From: Candidatus Rifleibacteriota bacterium
Lineage (GTDB): Bacteria; UBP17; UBA6191; JACPRK01
DNA length: 13,794 bases
Direction: 5' to 3'
NCBI GenBank assembly: GCA_016213865.1
Contig: JACQZL010000130.1
Coordinates: forward strand, 1 to 13,794
Shown: piece after piece, positions 1 through 12,500 of the stretch
Layout: the number at the start of each line of letters is the position of its first letter
Position numbering within the stretch: the first letter of the stretch is position 1
Translations under genes and position numbers: made by a program
Notes under the pieces: model-generated
What the model saw: only the letters and a program-made list of their open reading frames with translations
What the model was told of the DNA's origin: nothing
The model's database searches: none

Positions 1-571
1 ACACGGGGATGTCCCTGGCGCTGCCAAAGGTCTCGATGGTGCCGTTCGCCAGGATGCGGCGGATCCGCGAGTGACCGCGATCGATGATGTAGAGGTACCC
101 TCCGGGGCCGTACGACAGGCCGGTCGGGTACATGAGCGTGGCCGTCATGGCCGGCCCGCCGTCTCCGTGCTCGCCTGCCTCCGTGGTCGACGTCGTCCTC
201 GCCCCACCAGCCACGCTGTACAACTTCCCGCTGGCCAGGTCGAGGCGCCGGACCCGGTGCCCAGCGAACTCCGAGACGAGCACGTCTCCGTTTCGATCCA
301 GGAGCATGCCGCCCGGGCCATTGAGGTAGGCATTTCGCGAGGCCGTGCCGTCAGCCGAGTAGCCCCAGGAGCCCTGGCCCGCGAGGACCTCGATGCGGCC
401 TGACAGGGCATCGACGCGGTCGATGCGACCCGAGTAATGCTCGGCGATGTAGAGGTTCCCCGCGGCATCCGGGAAGGCTGCGAAATCCGTATCCAGGGCG
501 GCGGCCGTGGCCGCTCCGCCAGAGTGAGGACTGCCGCACCCACCGCCGGCCAACGTCTCCACGACCGTGTC
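1..571 (-). other. NHL beta-propeller, first three blades (continues outside window)
   Basis: Residues 4231-4420 and beyond. Three blade-like repeats are seen. The first has TLAGGG and GNLYIAEHYSGRIDRVD with EVLAGQG. The second has GPGGMLLDRNGDVLVSEFAGHRVRRLD with SVAGGA. The third has YPTGLSYGPGGYLYIIDRGHSRIRRI with IETFG. The pattern A.L..P.G...D..GNLYIAD....RIR.V is that of NHL repeats. A closed propeller normally needs about six blades, so at least 150 further residues are expected past base 1. Confidence 0.85.
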
Positions 572-3500
572 TTCCATGTCGGCGACCCTCACCTCGACCA
601 AGGTCGAAGCAGTGGCCTGGGTGCCGGCGTCATCGGTGGCCGTCAACGTGAAGACGTAGACACCCGGGGTCTGCGGGGCGATGAACCGCGCCCGGCCGTA
701 CTCGACCGAGGTAAAGACCACCGCGGCGGCGCCGGCAGGACCCGAGGCCTGCGACCAAACCAGGCTGGAAACCGTCCCATCGCTATCCTGGGCCCAGCCG
801 TTCAGGACGACCTCGGTGCCCGGATAGACGCGGCTGTTGCCGCCGGCAGTGACGGTGGGCGGCTGGTTCCCGACCACCTGGACCACGCCCGCGAAGCCGG
901 AGGCGGTGCAGGTGACGCCGCTGACCGTATCGCGGCCCCACACCTCGACCCGACCGGTCGTCCATCCGATAGCCGCGGTCGAGGCCGCGCTGACGTCGAA
1001 GGAGAGATAGGTCGAGGAACCGCCGTAGACCATCAGGCCGCCTGTCGAAGGCTGAGTAACCCAGGAAGCCACGACCGCCGGGTTGGAGTACCGCAACTGC
1101 GCCGACAACACTTCGGCCGTGGCGGAACCAGAGGCATTGCTGACAGGCAGCATCAGCCGAAGCGGCCCGGGCACGCGCATGCTGAGCGTCACCGGAGGTG
1201 CCGGGGCGACCGACAATGACGACGGCCCAAAGTCGGCTACCTCCATCTGGTAGAAGCCCACGTTGTTGGACTCCGAGGTCTCTTCCACCTGCGAGTAGGC
1301 GTCGGCAGAAAGACGTACGTAGTACCACCCCACGTCCACGACCTGGGGGATTGGGGCCAGGACTTCGAGGGAACGCGATTCACCCGCGGCCAGCGGCGCC
1401 ATCTGCTGGTCCGCCAGCCACCAGACTTGATCGCTGCCCGTCGTGCCAGGGAGCGGTCCACGCGACAGCTCGAAGCGGTTGGTGAAGGTCACGCCGTCGG
1501 TCGTCGGGCCGTTGCCCGCGTTGTAGACCGAGGCGCTCAGCGAGACCGAGTGCCCGCGATTGGCAATGCGGGGCCCGCTGACCCAGTTGACGGTCAAGTC
1601 TGCGGTGGGAAGCTCCGCATCGACGAGGATCGGCCTGGCCCACACGTTGTTTCGCTCGTTCGATTCGGCGATGACGTTGTCGAGATCGGCGATCATACCC
1701 AGGCTGTACTGGCCGGTCGTGATCGACGAATCGACGTAGGCCGACACCGTGACCGTCCGGGTCTCTCCCGCGGCCATCGAACAGACGTAGCTGTCGCCCA
1801 GGTAGCGGTCGAGATTCGTGACCGCACTGTCCTTCGACAGCACGAAGCGCACGGAGAAACACCCGGAAGCCTGCTGACCCTGGTTGGCCAGCACTCCAGT
1901 GAACTGGCAAGTCCGTCCCTGCCGGGCTACCGGCGGCGCGTAGAGGTCGACCGCCACGAGGTCGGCCGGCGAAGTGGTGCCGGTTGCGGGGTCGGAACTG
2001 AAGGCCCAGACCGCATTGCGTCCATCGGCGGGGTCGCCGAAGCTGTTCTCGAAGTCGGCCGAGGCGATGAGGTAGTAGTTGCCCGGTGCCAGAGCCGGCA
2101 GCCAGGCCCACGCGCTGAGGTTTCTCACCTCGCCCGAGCGAACGTCCAACTCGCCCATGTGCCAGGTCCACTGGTCATCGCTGGATGCCGCAGTGTCCTC
2201 GGAGATCAGCAACTGCGTCCAGAAGTGAACGGGAACCGGTGAGGTCGTTCCTTCGTAGCCCACGCTCCAGCTCACGAGCTGACTGTTGGCGGCCGCAACG
2301 GTGGTCGGGGCCTGGTGGAAAGTGCTGACCAGTCGGCCTGTCTGACCCACCGGGAGCTTCGCGGCGTCCAGGTAGTACAGCCCGACGTTGCCGTTGATCG
2401 TGATGAAGTAGCGGCCTGCCTGCCGTGCGGTGAGGGTCCTGCCAATTGCAAGCTCCGCAGCAGTCTGTCCGGAGTACCAGCTACGAACACCGCGATAGAC
2501 CTTGCCGTCGGGTGTCGTCACCAGCAGATCGACCCACCGACCGTCCCGGCGTGACAGCTTCAGGCTCAGGGTCTCGCCCTCGAGCAAGTCGGCCCTGAAG
2601 CAGTCCGTGTCGTAGGCGCTCGAGGTCGTTCCGGTCGTCGGCGCCACCGCCTGGATGGATAGCGTTTGGTGCCCCAGGGGAAGCTGCGCTGCCTGGTCGG
2701 TCGTCTCGTTCGGTTCGAACGCGTCGGACGCGATCGCCTCGATCCGCAAGGGCTGGGCCAAGAGGTTGTTCTCCTCGTCGGCCTCGGCGACCTGGTTGGC
2801 TGCGTCGACCACCGTTCGGACGTAGTAGGTCGCGGGGGTCACGGCCGGAACGGACGTACCCAGTTGGGTCCACACCGACGACCCAGGCCAGACCTGCCCG
2901 TCGAACTTCGCCCGGCCCAGGTACGGGTCGCCGGTTGCCGGTCGCGTGGCATCGCGTGACAGATAGAAGTCCACGGCAAACGACCCCGCAGTCAAATCGC
3001 CCTGGTTTCGGACAGTCGCCGATGGCCAGAACTGCTCGCCCACGTAGGCGGTCCCGTAGATCCCGCTCAGATCGGCCACGAGATCCGGGGCCGCCTGGGA
3101 CGGGCCCTGCACCCGCAGGCCGTAGCGGCCCGTGCCCGTGGGACTGTTGTGGCGCACCATCACGAAGTAACGGCCTGTGACCGTGACGTCGTAGGCAATG
3201 CGGGAAGCGGCCCCCAGTCCGGAGGCGTCGTCGTTGTACCCGAGCTGGGTCACGCCGTCCCTTCCGTAGAGGTACAAGACCGAGTCGCTCAGGGTATAGA
3301 GCCGCGTCTCGATCGTGTAAAGCCCCGGGGTGCGGGCGGTGAAGTAGAAGTAGTCGACATCTCCGGCCCGCTCGACCTCGCCATAGGCGGTTCCGGTGGA
3401 GGTGCCGCTCGTGGTGACCGAGACCTGGTCCCTGTAGTCGAGCCGCACCTGCGCTGCCGTGTTGGGATGGTCGTCCCGCGCCAGGATCTGCACCGGAGCG

Positions 3501-6500
3501 GTGCAGATGGCAATGTTGTTGGCCCGGGTGACTTCGGCGCAGGCCCCTGCCGACTGGGGGTTGACGATCATCCCGACGTAGTAGGTGCCCTCCGGGAGGG
3601 TGCCGGTCACCCAGCCGGTGGTCCGCAAGGAGAGCGTGCCGGCCGCGTCGAGGCAGAAGGGGACCCACGCCAACCGGTGGTCGGTCTCGGAGATCACCGG
3701 ATCGGGCGACAGCACGAACTGCACCGAGGAGCATCCGTTGAGAAGACCGCTGTTCCCGATCTCTGCCGACAGGAGCAGCTCGTTGCCGAGCCCAGTGGAA
3801 GTGACGAGCGGCCTGACGGACTGGGCCACGAAATCGGGCAGGGAGGGCTGGGTTACCGTGAAGGGAGCGGCGAGCTGGCGCGCGTTGTTCCCCTCATTGG
3901 TCTCGAGAACGTTGGCATCCGAGTCGGCCAGCACACCCAGGTAGTAGGTCCCCGACCCGACGGTGGAAGGCAGCCACGCCCACGGAGTGACGGTCACCGT
4001 GTCGCCGGAAGCAAGCTCGGAGACCCACCAGTTTCCCAACTCGGCGGACAGGCCGTCGAGGATCGGTGTCTGCGACAGCTTGACCGCAACCTGGAAGCTG
4101 CCGGCCCCGCGGAGACCCGCATTTGACACGACAGCTGTGACCTGGAATCCCGAACCGATCGAAGCGGTGCTGGGGCCCACGAACTGGGTGACCTGCAGAT
4201 CCGGCGCCTGGCCGGATGCCTCGTCACGGAACGCGAGGACCTGGAGGTTGCCGAAGTTGTTCAACTCGTCCGTCTCGACGATGTCATTGAGCGGATCAGC
4301 GGCCATCACGAGGTAGTACGCCCCGGGCTCGACGGGCGGCATCCGGAACGTGGAACTGAAGACCGCCGGTTGGTACGGCTCCACGGGCGTGAAGCTCCAC
4401 CTGAGGATGGGCCGATCCAGGTCGTCGTACACCGCGTCCCTCGAGAGGACTCCACTCAGCGAGAACGCCACCGGGATCGAGGTCGCGTTGGCGCAGGTCA
4501 CGGACACCTCGGCGTAGGCTCCGGCAGCGACCGTGGTCTGTTGCGACTGCACGTTCGACACGGCCACGTCGACCAGAGACCCGGCGCGTGCAATGAAGAC
4601 GTAGAGCGAATAGGTGCCGATCGAGCCACCGGCGTACACGACGTGGGGACCTGCCGTCCTTGCGGTACGCGTCACCCCCGCCAGCCCCGCCACTGCACTG
4701 CCGGCGGAGCTGCGGCCATCGGGCTCCGTCAGTTGCAGCCAGAGGTAGTTATTCGGAGCGCAACGCGCCACCACCGAGAGCGTGTCGCCCGCGTTCAGGT
4801 CGACCGTGAAGAAGTCATTGTCGCCCGCCTGCAGGGTCAAGTCGTAGTGACCCGGCCCAATTCGGATCGCGGCCTCGGCGGTCTCGTTGGGCTCGTAGGC
4901 GTCAGGGCCGAGGTGCAGCACCCAAACCTCGGCCAGAGCCGTGTTGTTGGTTTCGTTCGACTCGGGGACGGCATTCCGCGGGTCGACGGCGACCTCGAGG
5001 CGGTAGGCCCCCGTCGCCAGGGTGGTCGGCAACGTGCTCCCGACCCCCACCCACTGGCCCTGCCCCGAGGCGATGGAAGACGCCGTCGTGCTGCCCAGGA
5101 GGATGTTCACGAGTTGGCCGGACGTGGCAGAGTCGCGGAGGTAGAAATCGACCGCCACGGTCGTCGACAGCCCGTTGCCCGCATTGGAAACGAGGGCCTC
5201 GAACCACTGCGGCTGGCCAGAGTAGAGCGTCCCCGGGTCCCGGACACTGTCGACCCTGAAGTCCGGGGTCGACTGCTCGGTGCCCGTCACCAGGACCCGA
5301 TACGTGCCAGTGCGAGAAGAGCTGTACTCGCGGACCATGAGGAAGTAGCGTCCAGGGACCGTCAGGTTCCAGACGATCCGGGACGAGAGGCTTCCGCCGG
5401 AGTCGTCGTCCTGGGTCAGGACCGTCGTTCCATCGCGGTCATACAGGTACAGGTACGAGTCGCGCATCGTCACGAGCTGCGTGAAGCACACGAACTGGCC
5501 CGGCCGGGTCACGTCGAAGTAGAAGAAGTCGGCATCGCCAGCCAGTTCGACATTGCCCGTCGCGGCGGCGCCGTTGATCTCGATCCGGTCGGAGGTAGTG
5601 GTGTCCGAGGCCCGATTCGGGTGATCGTCCAGCGCCGAGTCCAGGCGGACCGTGCCGGCGAGCAAGGCCACATTGTTGCTTTCGCTCGCCTCGACCAGCC
5701 TGCCCGAGGGGTCGACGATGGCCCCGAGGTAGTACGCGCCCGTCGCCAGGCCCGCGGGCGCCGTGACCGTCACGATCACCGTCGTCGTCGCCTCCGAGCC
5801 CAGCACGGAGATCGTGCCCACCCCGAGGAACGTGTCACCTGGGTTCACATTGCTGTCCGTGGAGAGGTAGAAACCGACCTCGACCTGCGACGCAACGGTC
5901 GTGGAGAGGTTGGTCACCGTGGCACTGACCAGGGTCGGGCTCCCCATCTCCAGGTGGTCCGGAGCGGAGACCGCGATGGCGGCCGGGTCGGGCAGAGGCG
6001 TCGGGGCCCGGACCACGAGCTGCGTCGGCGCGGTGGTCGCGTTGTTCCCCTCGTTCGATTCGGCAACATAGCCGTGGATATCGGCGATCGCGCCCAGGTA
6101 GTACGTACCTGGCAACACGTCCAGCGGGATGAAGAGCGAGGACGACATCGAGGTGCTCTGCAGAGGCGCCAGCGACGGGGTGTAGCTCGACGCCAGATGC
6201 CTGTCCAGCGTGGATATCCTGGGCTCCGAGGACAGGTACCACCCGGTATAGCTGTACTGGGCGGTCTGGTCACCCGGATTGCTGATGAGGGCAGCGGCCT
6301 GCACGTAACTGCCAGCTTCCACAGCCGTCACCGGCAGGGTCTGGTTGACGGCCACCAGGTCCGGACCGCCGGTCGTGACGGGGGGCCCGACCACGGAGAT
6401 GGGGATACTGCGCAGGTTGTCGGTTTCCTTCGCTTCCGCGAGCGCATCGCGCGAGTCGATCTTGAGGCCCGCGTAGTACGTGCCGGAAGCCAGCGCGCCT

Positions 6501-9500
6501 GGCACGTACATGCTCCAGGAGGAGGAACCGATTGGGGAGCCCGCGGACAGCCACTGTTCGTACTCGCTGTAGGAGCCGTTGGCCCCCTCCGCCGAATCGG
6601 AGATGAAGAACCTGAGGTAGGTCCGCACCGGGAACGAGGCGGGCGCCACGACCCCGGCCGACCAGCTCGTGTAGATGTAGCTGCCGGCGGAAACCGTCGA
6701 CGTATTGGTCACTGTGAACCCAGCCGCGTACACGTCCACGCCCGTCGCCTTCTGGAAGTCCAGGCTGTACTCGCAGGGACTCCCGTACACCTGCAGGATG
6801 TAGTCACCTGTCTGCCTGGCCGTGAACGAGCGATACGGATCGAGGGTGCGACCGCCCGGTACCGAGGCGAAGCTGAAGCTGGGCGTCCACCCGGAAGTGG
6901 CCTGCAAGCCGAGCGTGACTGTCTCGCCCACTTCCAGATGAAGCTTGAAGTAGTCGACGTCGGTCACGGTGCTCAGGGTCGCCGAAGTGAGCCCCGTGCC
7001 CAGCAGCGAGGCCGTGGCAATGCTGTCATTGGGCTCGAACGGGTCAGGCAGGATCCTGATAACGGTGACGGGGTAAGTGGCCGCGTTGTTCCACTCGCGG
7101 CTCTCCGTCACGGCACCTGTGGAGTCGACCATCCACGCCAGCGTGTACGACCCTGGCGGAACGGTGGCCGGAAGCACCGCACTTGACGAGTAGTACTGCT
7201 GAGAACGAGCGGAGAGCCCCGAAATGACGACGTCGTGCAGCGCCATGGCCCTGGCGCGATCGAACGTCGAGCCCGGTGAGAGGTACTCGGTGAAGTGCAC
7301 CGGCGAGGCCAAGTCCGTGTCCCCGAGGTTCCGGGCGTAGGCAGAGCTCTCGAACGAAGAGCCCGCATAGAGGACAGAGGGCACGCTGTACCACACGGCA
7401 TCCAGGTCGAGGGCGGCCGTCGGGACCCACGTTGGCTGGATGGACGTATTGTTGGTCTCGTCCAGTTCCACCACGTTGCCCCAGGTATCGACTCGGGCCA
7501 CCAGGTTGTAGGCGCCCGGCAACAGGGAGTAGGGCAGACGGACCGTCACCGGAACCGCGACAGCCTGAGAGGCCCCTGGCGAGACCGGCGCCGACTGCCA
7601 CAGGTCCGTCGACCAGTACGAGCTGCTGCCGGTCGCCACGCCCGTCAGGGCGAGCGACGTGTAGAAGCCGCCCTGCGCATCGTCGTTGCCCAGATTGCTC
7701 AGCGTCACCCAGACGACGTTCGCCTCCTCCTTGGGCAACGTAGGCGGCGCCGCGACCGAGACGACCAGGTCTGGCGTCCCCCGCAAGCGAACGCCAAGCC
7801 CGTAGCTGCCATAGTTGTAGTTCCAGGGCGGGGGCTCGACGCGCGCATAGTAGCGGCCCGGGATCGTGAAGTTGAAGGCGAGCTGGGCCCTGTAGTTGCC
7901 GCCGCTGTTGTCGTCCGTCGCCAGGACGGTCGTGCCGTCGCGATCCAGCAGCGACAGATACGAGTCGCGGAGCGTGCCCGTGGTCGTGTAGACGCGATAC
8001 GTCCCGGTGGTCCCGATATCGAAATAGAACAGGTCCCGGTCGCCGTACTGCTCGATGGCGCCAGCCGCCGGCAGCCCACCGACAGCGATTGCCTCCGTGG
8101 GCCCCAGCGCCGCCACCGTGTCCGGGTGGTCGTCCACGACGTCGAATCGAACCTGTTGGCCGGCAGTCAGGTAGTTGTTGTCATCGCTGAGCTCGGCGAC
8201 GGTGCCGTTCGGGTCCACGTTTGCCTGCAAGGAGTACGAACCCGAAGCAGGCCCGTAAGGGGCCGTGAAGGTCCCGAACACCGTGGTGGTCTGCCCCGCA
8301 CCCACGGAGACCGAGACGTCCCCAAGGTCGTAGAAGCTGTGGAACTGCGGATTTAACAGAGTCCATCTGACCGCCACGTCAGTCACCGGGATCGTCGTGG
8401 GGTTGGCCACGACCGCGCTGACGACGATCTGGGAGCCGGGCCGGGCCGAGCTTGGACCGTCGACCCCCAACATGACCAGATCTGGCCTTGCGGCTACGGG
8501 CACCACGGTCACTGCCACGGTTCGCGTGGTCGCGTTGTTCTGCTCGTTCGACTCGGCAACATAGCCGTAGAAGTCAGCGATCGCTCCCAGGTAGTACGTC
8601 CCCGCCTGCAGGTTCTGATTCAGGTAGACGCTGGCTGTGGCGGTCATAGCTTGGGACGGCGCCAGCGAGTTGACCCAGGCGGATCCCACGTTGGCGTCGA
8701 GCACAGTCACTCGTGGTTCGCGGGACAAGTACCAGCCGACATAACTGGAATCCGCCCAGCCGTTCCCGAGGTTCCGGATCAACGCGGAGGCATAGAGATA
8801 CGTCCCCGCCGCGGCCGCCGTCACAGGCGCAGTCTGTTCGAAGGCCACCAGGTCCGGGCCGCTCGTCGTGATCGGCTGGCCCAGGACCGAGATCGGCGAT
8901 AACGCCTGATTGTCCGCTTCGTTGGCCTCGGCTAGCAGATCCGAAGGATCGACCTTGAACCCGGCGTAGTAAGTGCCGGAGGCCAGGGCATAGGGCACCC
9001 CGATACTCCAGTCGGTTCTCGAGCTCGGCGAATCCGAGCTCAGCGTCCAGTCGTACCAATCGTACCTGATGCCCATCCCGGCGCCGCTCGAGAGGAAGAA
9101 CCCGAGGACAGTCCGCACCGGGAAGCCGGCGGGCGCAGTCACGCCGGCTGTCCAGCTCGTGTAGAAGTAACTGCCCACCGACACGGTCGACGAACTGGTG
9201 ACGGTGAAGGCACTGGCGTGCACGTCGACCCCCGTGGCCTTGCGGACGTCCACCCAGTACTCGCACGGGCTGCCCTGGGCCCTCAGGAGGTAATCACCCG
9301 TCGCCTTGGCCGTGAACGAGTAGTAGAGGTTGACAGTGCCACCCCCGGGAACGAGGACGCAGGTCAAGGCCGGGGCGTAGCCCGAATAGGCACCCGACTG
9401 GATCGTGACCGTCTCGCCCGCCTCCAGGAACAGACGGAAGAAGTCGACGTCGGCCGCCGTGTGCAGGGTTGCCGAGGTCAGTCCCGTACCCAACCCCGAT

Positions 9501-12500
9501 GCGTGGGTCGCGCTGTCGTTCGGCTCGAGGCTGTCTGGCGCGATGACGACCACCGTCGTCCCGTACTCCAGCCGGTTGTTGACCTTGCTCGATTCGGTGA
9601 CCTGCCCGTCCGGATCGACTACCCAGGCGACGGTGCTGGGCCCAGCCGTCGCGGTCGAGGGCGCCGTGAGGGTCGCGCCGACGTAGAAGTTGGACCGCGC
9701 GGCCAGTCCGTTCAGGACAGTGGAGTGGAGTAGCACGGCTTGCGCCGGGTCGAAGGGCACCGCCGCACTGAGATAGGCGTTCACCTTCACCGGACCTGTT
9801 ACCGCCTCGTCCCCGTGGTTGTACACATAGACAGCAGACGAGAACGCGGACCCGGCATACACGGGAGAGGGCGGGTACTCGTACCAGCTCAGGCTCAGAT
9901 CGACCGGCGCCGTCGTCAGCGAGACCGGTGCGTAGGCCGAGTTGTTCGTCTCGTCCAGCTCTCCGACGTCGTTCCCGCTGTCGGCGCGGGCCACGAGATA
10001 GTAGTTGCCGGGCTGCAATTGAGGGACCTGCAGCGACATCGGCATGAAAACCGCCTGCGAGGTCCCGGGGGACACCGCTGACGACCAGTAGTACGTGTTG
10101 GAGGTGTGCAGCACGCTGCCAGACGTGTCCGAGCAGAGCGCCACCGACGTGTAGAACCCTCCGGACGTGGCGCCGGCCCCCAGGTTGGTGACGACTGCAG
10201 TCGCCAGGAGAGTCTGGCCCCTGGCAGCCACCGTCGGGCCATGGACGGCCACCTGGAGATCGGGCATCCCACCCTGGAGAATGACTCCAACCCGGTAGCT
10301 TCCAGTTCCGGAATGACCGAAAGAGTAGACCCGGGCATAGTACCTGCCCGGCGTCAGCGCCCGCGTGATCTCGGAAGCCATCCCGGGACCGCTGTCGTCA
10401 TCATAGGCGATCACCGTGGTGCAGTCCGAGGCGAAAAGGTACAGGTAGGAATCGCCCAGGGTCACCAGTTCGGTGTACAGCTTGTACGTGCCCGGCTCCA
10501 CGATGTCGAAGCTGAACATGTCCTCGTCCGAGCTGGGCATGATCACGCCGGTAGCGAGCGGTCCATCGGGGACGATGACATCGGACGTGGTCAGCAGAGA
10601 ACACGTGTTCGCGTGGTCGTCAGCCGGGGCTGTCGTGACGGTCACGGGCGCATAGCTCGAGTTGTTGGTCTCGTCCAACTCGCCGATGGAGTTGTTGACA
10701 TCCGCCCGGGCCACCAGGAAGTAGCCGCCGGGCTGGAGGACGGGCACGGCCATGGAAACCGTGACCTGAACGGCGTTCGATGCCCCAGGCATCACAGGCG
10801 ACGACATCGTGTTGAGGCCGGAGGCGTGCGAGACGGTTCCGGTGCTGTCCGAGCAGAGCGCGACCGACGTGTTGAACTGACCCGAGGTCGCATCAGTGCC
10901 CAGGTTGGTGAGAAGTGCCGTCACGGACAGCGTTTGCCCAGGCACCGCGGACGACGGCCCGACGATCGCCACCTGGAGATCGGGCGTCCCGCTGGCGTTT
11001 GCCCACAGCCAGTAGGTCCCGGTTCCGGAGTGCGCGAACGAGTGGACCTTGAGGAAGTACGTGCCGGGTGTGAGGGACCGGGTGAGCAGTGAGGCCGCGC
11101 CTTCACCACTGTCGTCATCGCTGGCGATCACCGTGGTGCAATCCTGGTCGTACAGCCACAGGTAGGAATCGCCCAGCGTGCCCAGCGTCGTGTAGATCCG
11201 GTACGTCCCCGCCTCCGGGACCACGAAACTGAACATGTCCTCGTCCGAACTGGGCTGGATCTCGCCGCCCACGGCCCCCCCCCCCACGACAACGACATCA
11301 GCCGTGGTCAGCAGCGAACAGGTGTCGGAGTGGTCGTCGGGCGCGGCAATCGTGAACGCGGGACTGCGGGAGCTGGTTCCCACGGCGTTCGTGATGGCCA
11401 CTTTGTAAGTGCCCGGAGTGAGGCCCGCGGGAACGACCGTCACGATCTGGGCGGGAGAGGTCGTGGTCGTGACGTCGAACGGGGAGAGCGACACCGTGGT
11501 GACACCCGTGAGCGCGACGGCCGTCACGCCGTCGAAGCAACTGCCCAGGATCGTCAACGTCGTGGGAGCCGTGTTGAGCATGCTACTGGGCGACAGCGAC
11601 GAGATGTTCGCGACGCCTGGCAAATCGAGGATGCCTCGCGCAATGAAGACTTGCTGGATCTGACTGCGGTGCGAGCCGCCATAGAGGGTGTCGTCGACCG
11701 TCAACAGCGCGTTGGCGCCGTCGGCGAACGTCAGGTTGGACGTGTAGAGGAAGTGGCTCTCCAGCGCGAGCCGCAGGGAGACCTCGTTTCCGACCGCGTT
11801 TCGCAGCGCCCAGAGCGAGGCCGCCCAGATCTCACCGTCTTCGTGGACCTCGCCCGCCAGGTCTTCCGGGTAGTGCTTGGGGCTGTCCAGCCGTCGCAGA
11901 CACCGCCCGTTCCACGCCCACTCGCCCATGCAAGCAGGGTCCGGGTCCACTCCCCCGGCGTTGACCGCCTTTTCGGACGAGTAGACGCCTGCCAGGAAGT
12001 CCGCCCAGCCCTCCATGATGCCGCCGGTCTCCCCGGAGTAGCTCATCCCGCCGACCTGATTGTCCTGGGTCGCGTGGCCGTACTCGTGGACGACCACGTC
12101 GGCATCCTCGGCCAGGTCGGTCGTCCCGCCCCCGTCGCCGAAGTAGAGCTCGCGCGTGACCGGCGAGTAGAAGGCGTTGAGAAAGTCACCCTCGTGCGCG
12201 TTGACCGTCGTCACCCGATTGTTGGCGTTGGATACCTGCCCCCGCGCCTGGATGAACCGCTGGACCGAATCGAGGTGGTAGTAGCACATGACCTCCTCGA
12301 ACCGCTGGTCGGAGCGGTTGTAGATGAAGTCCTGCGTCGGCTCGTAGGCCCGGGTGACAGGGTAGGTGTTACCGTTCGAGCGGTCCTGCTGCGTCAGAGC
12401 ATCGGCGTACTGGCCTCGCAGATACCCCGAGCCGTCCAACCCCTGGAGCGTGACCGTCGAATAGGCCGGGCCGAAGACCGGCAGATCCTGGTTGGAGTTG

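Noticed and set aside
2481..3734. A 417-codon minus-strand frame offset from the main frame
   Set aside because: It overlaps PPC8-CARDB16-PPC9 in a different frame. The main frame there reads clear domain signatures, and the offset frame is Arg/Gly-rich with none.
4370..7186. A 938-codon open frame on the plus strand
   Set aside because: It lies wholly antisense to the verified giant gene, its translation is Arg/Gly/His-rich low-quality sequence with no domain, and long antisense frames are common opposite GC-rich genes.
11275..11285. An existing frameshift at the G run
   Set aside because: The same frame reads sensible PPC sequence on both sides, so this assembly is in frame. Only the potential for slippage is reported.
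1226..11341. A CRISPR array or DNA-level satellite
   Set aside because: The periodicity is of protein domains (about 100-120 residues) with diverged DNA and continuous coding, not short identical repeats with spacers.
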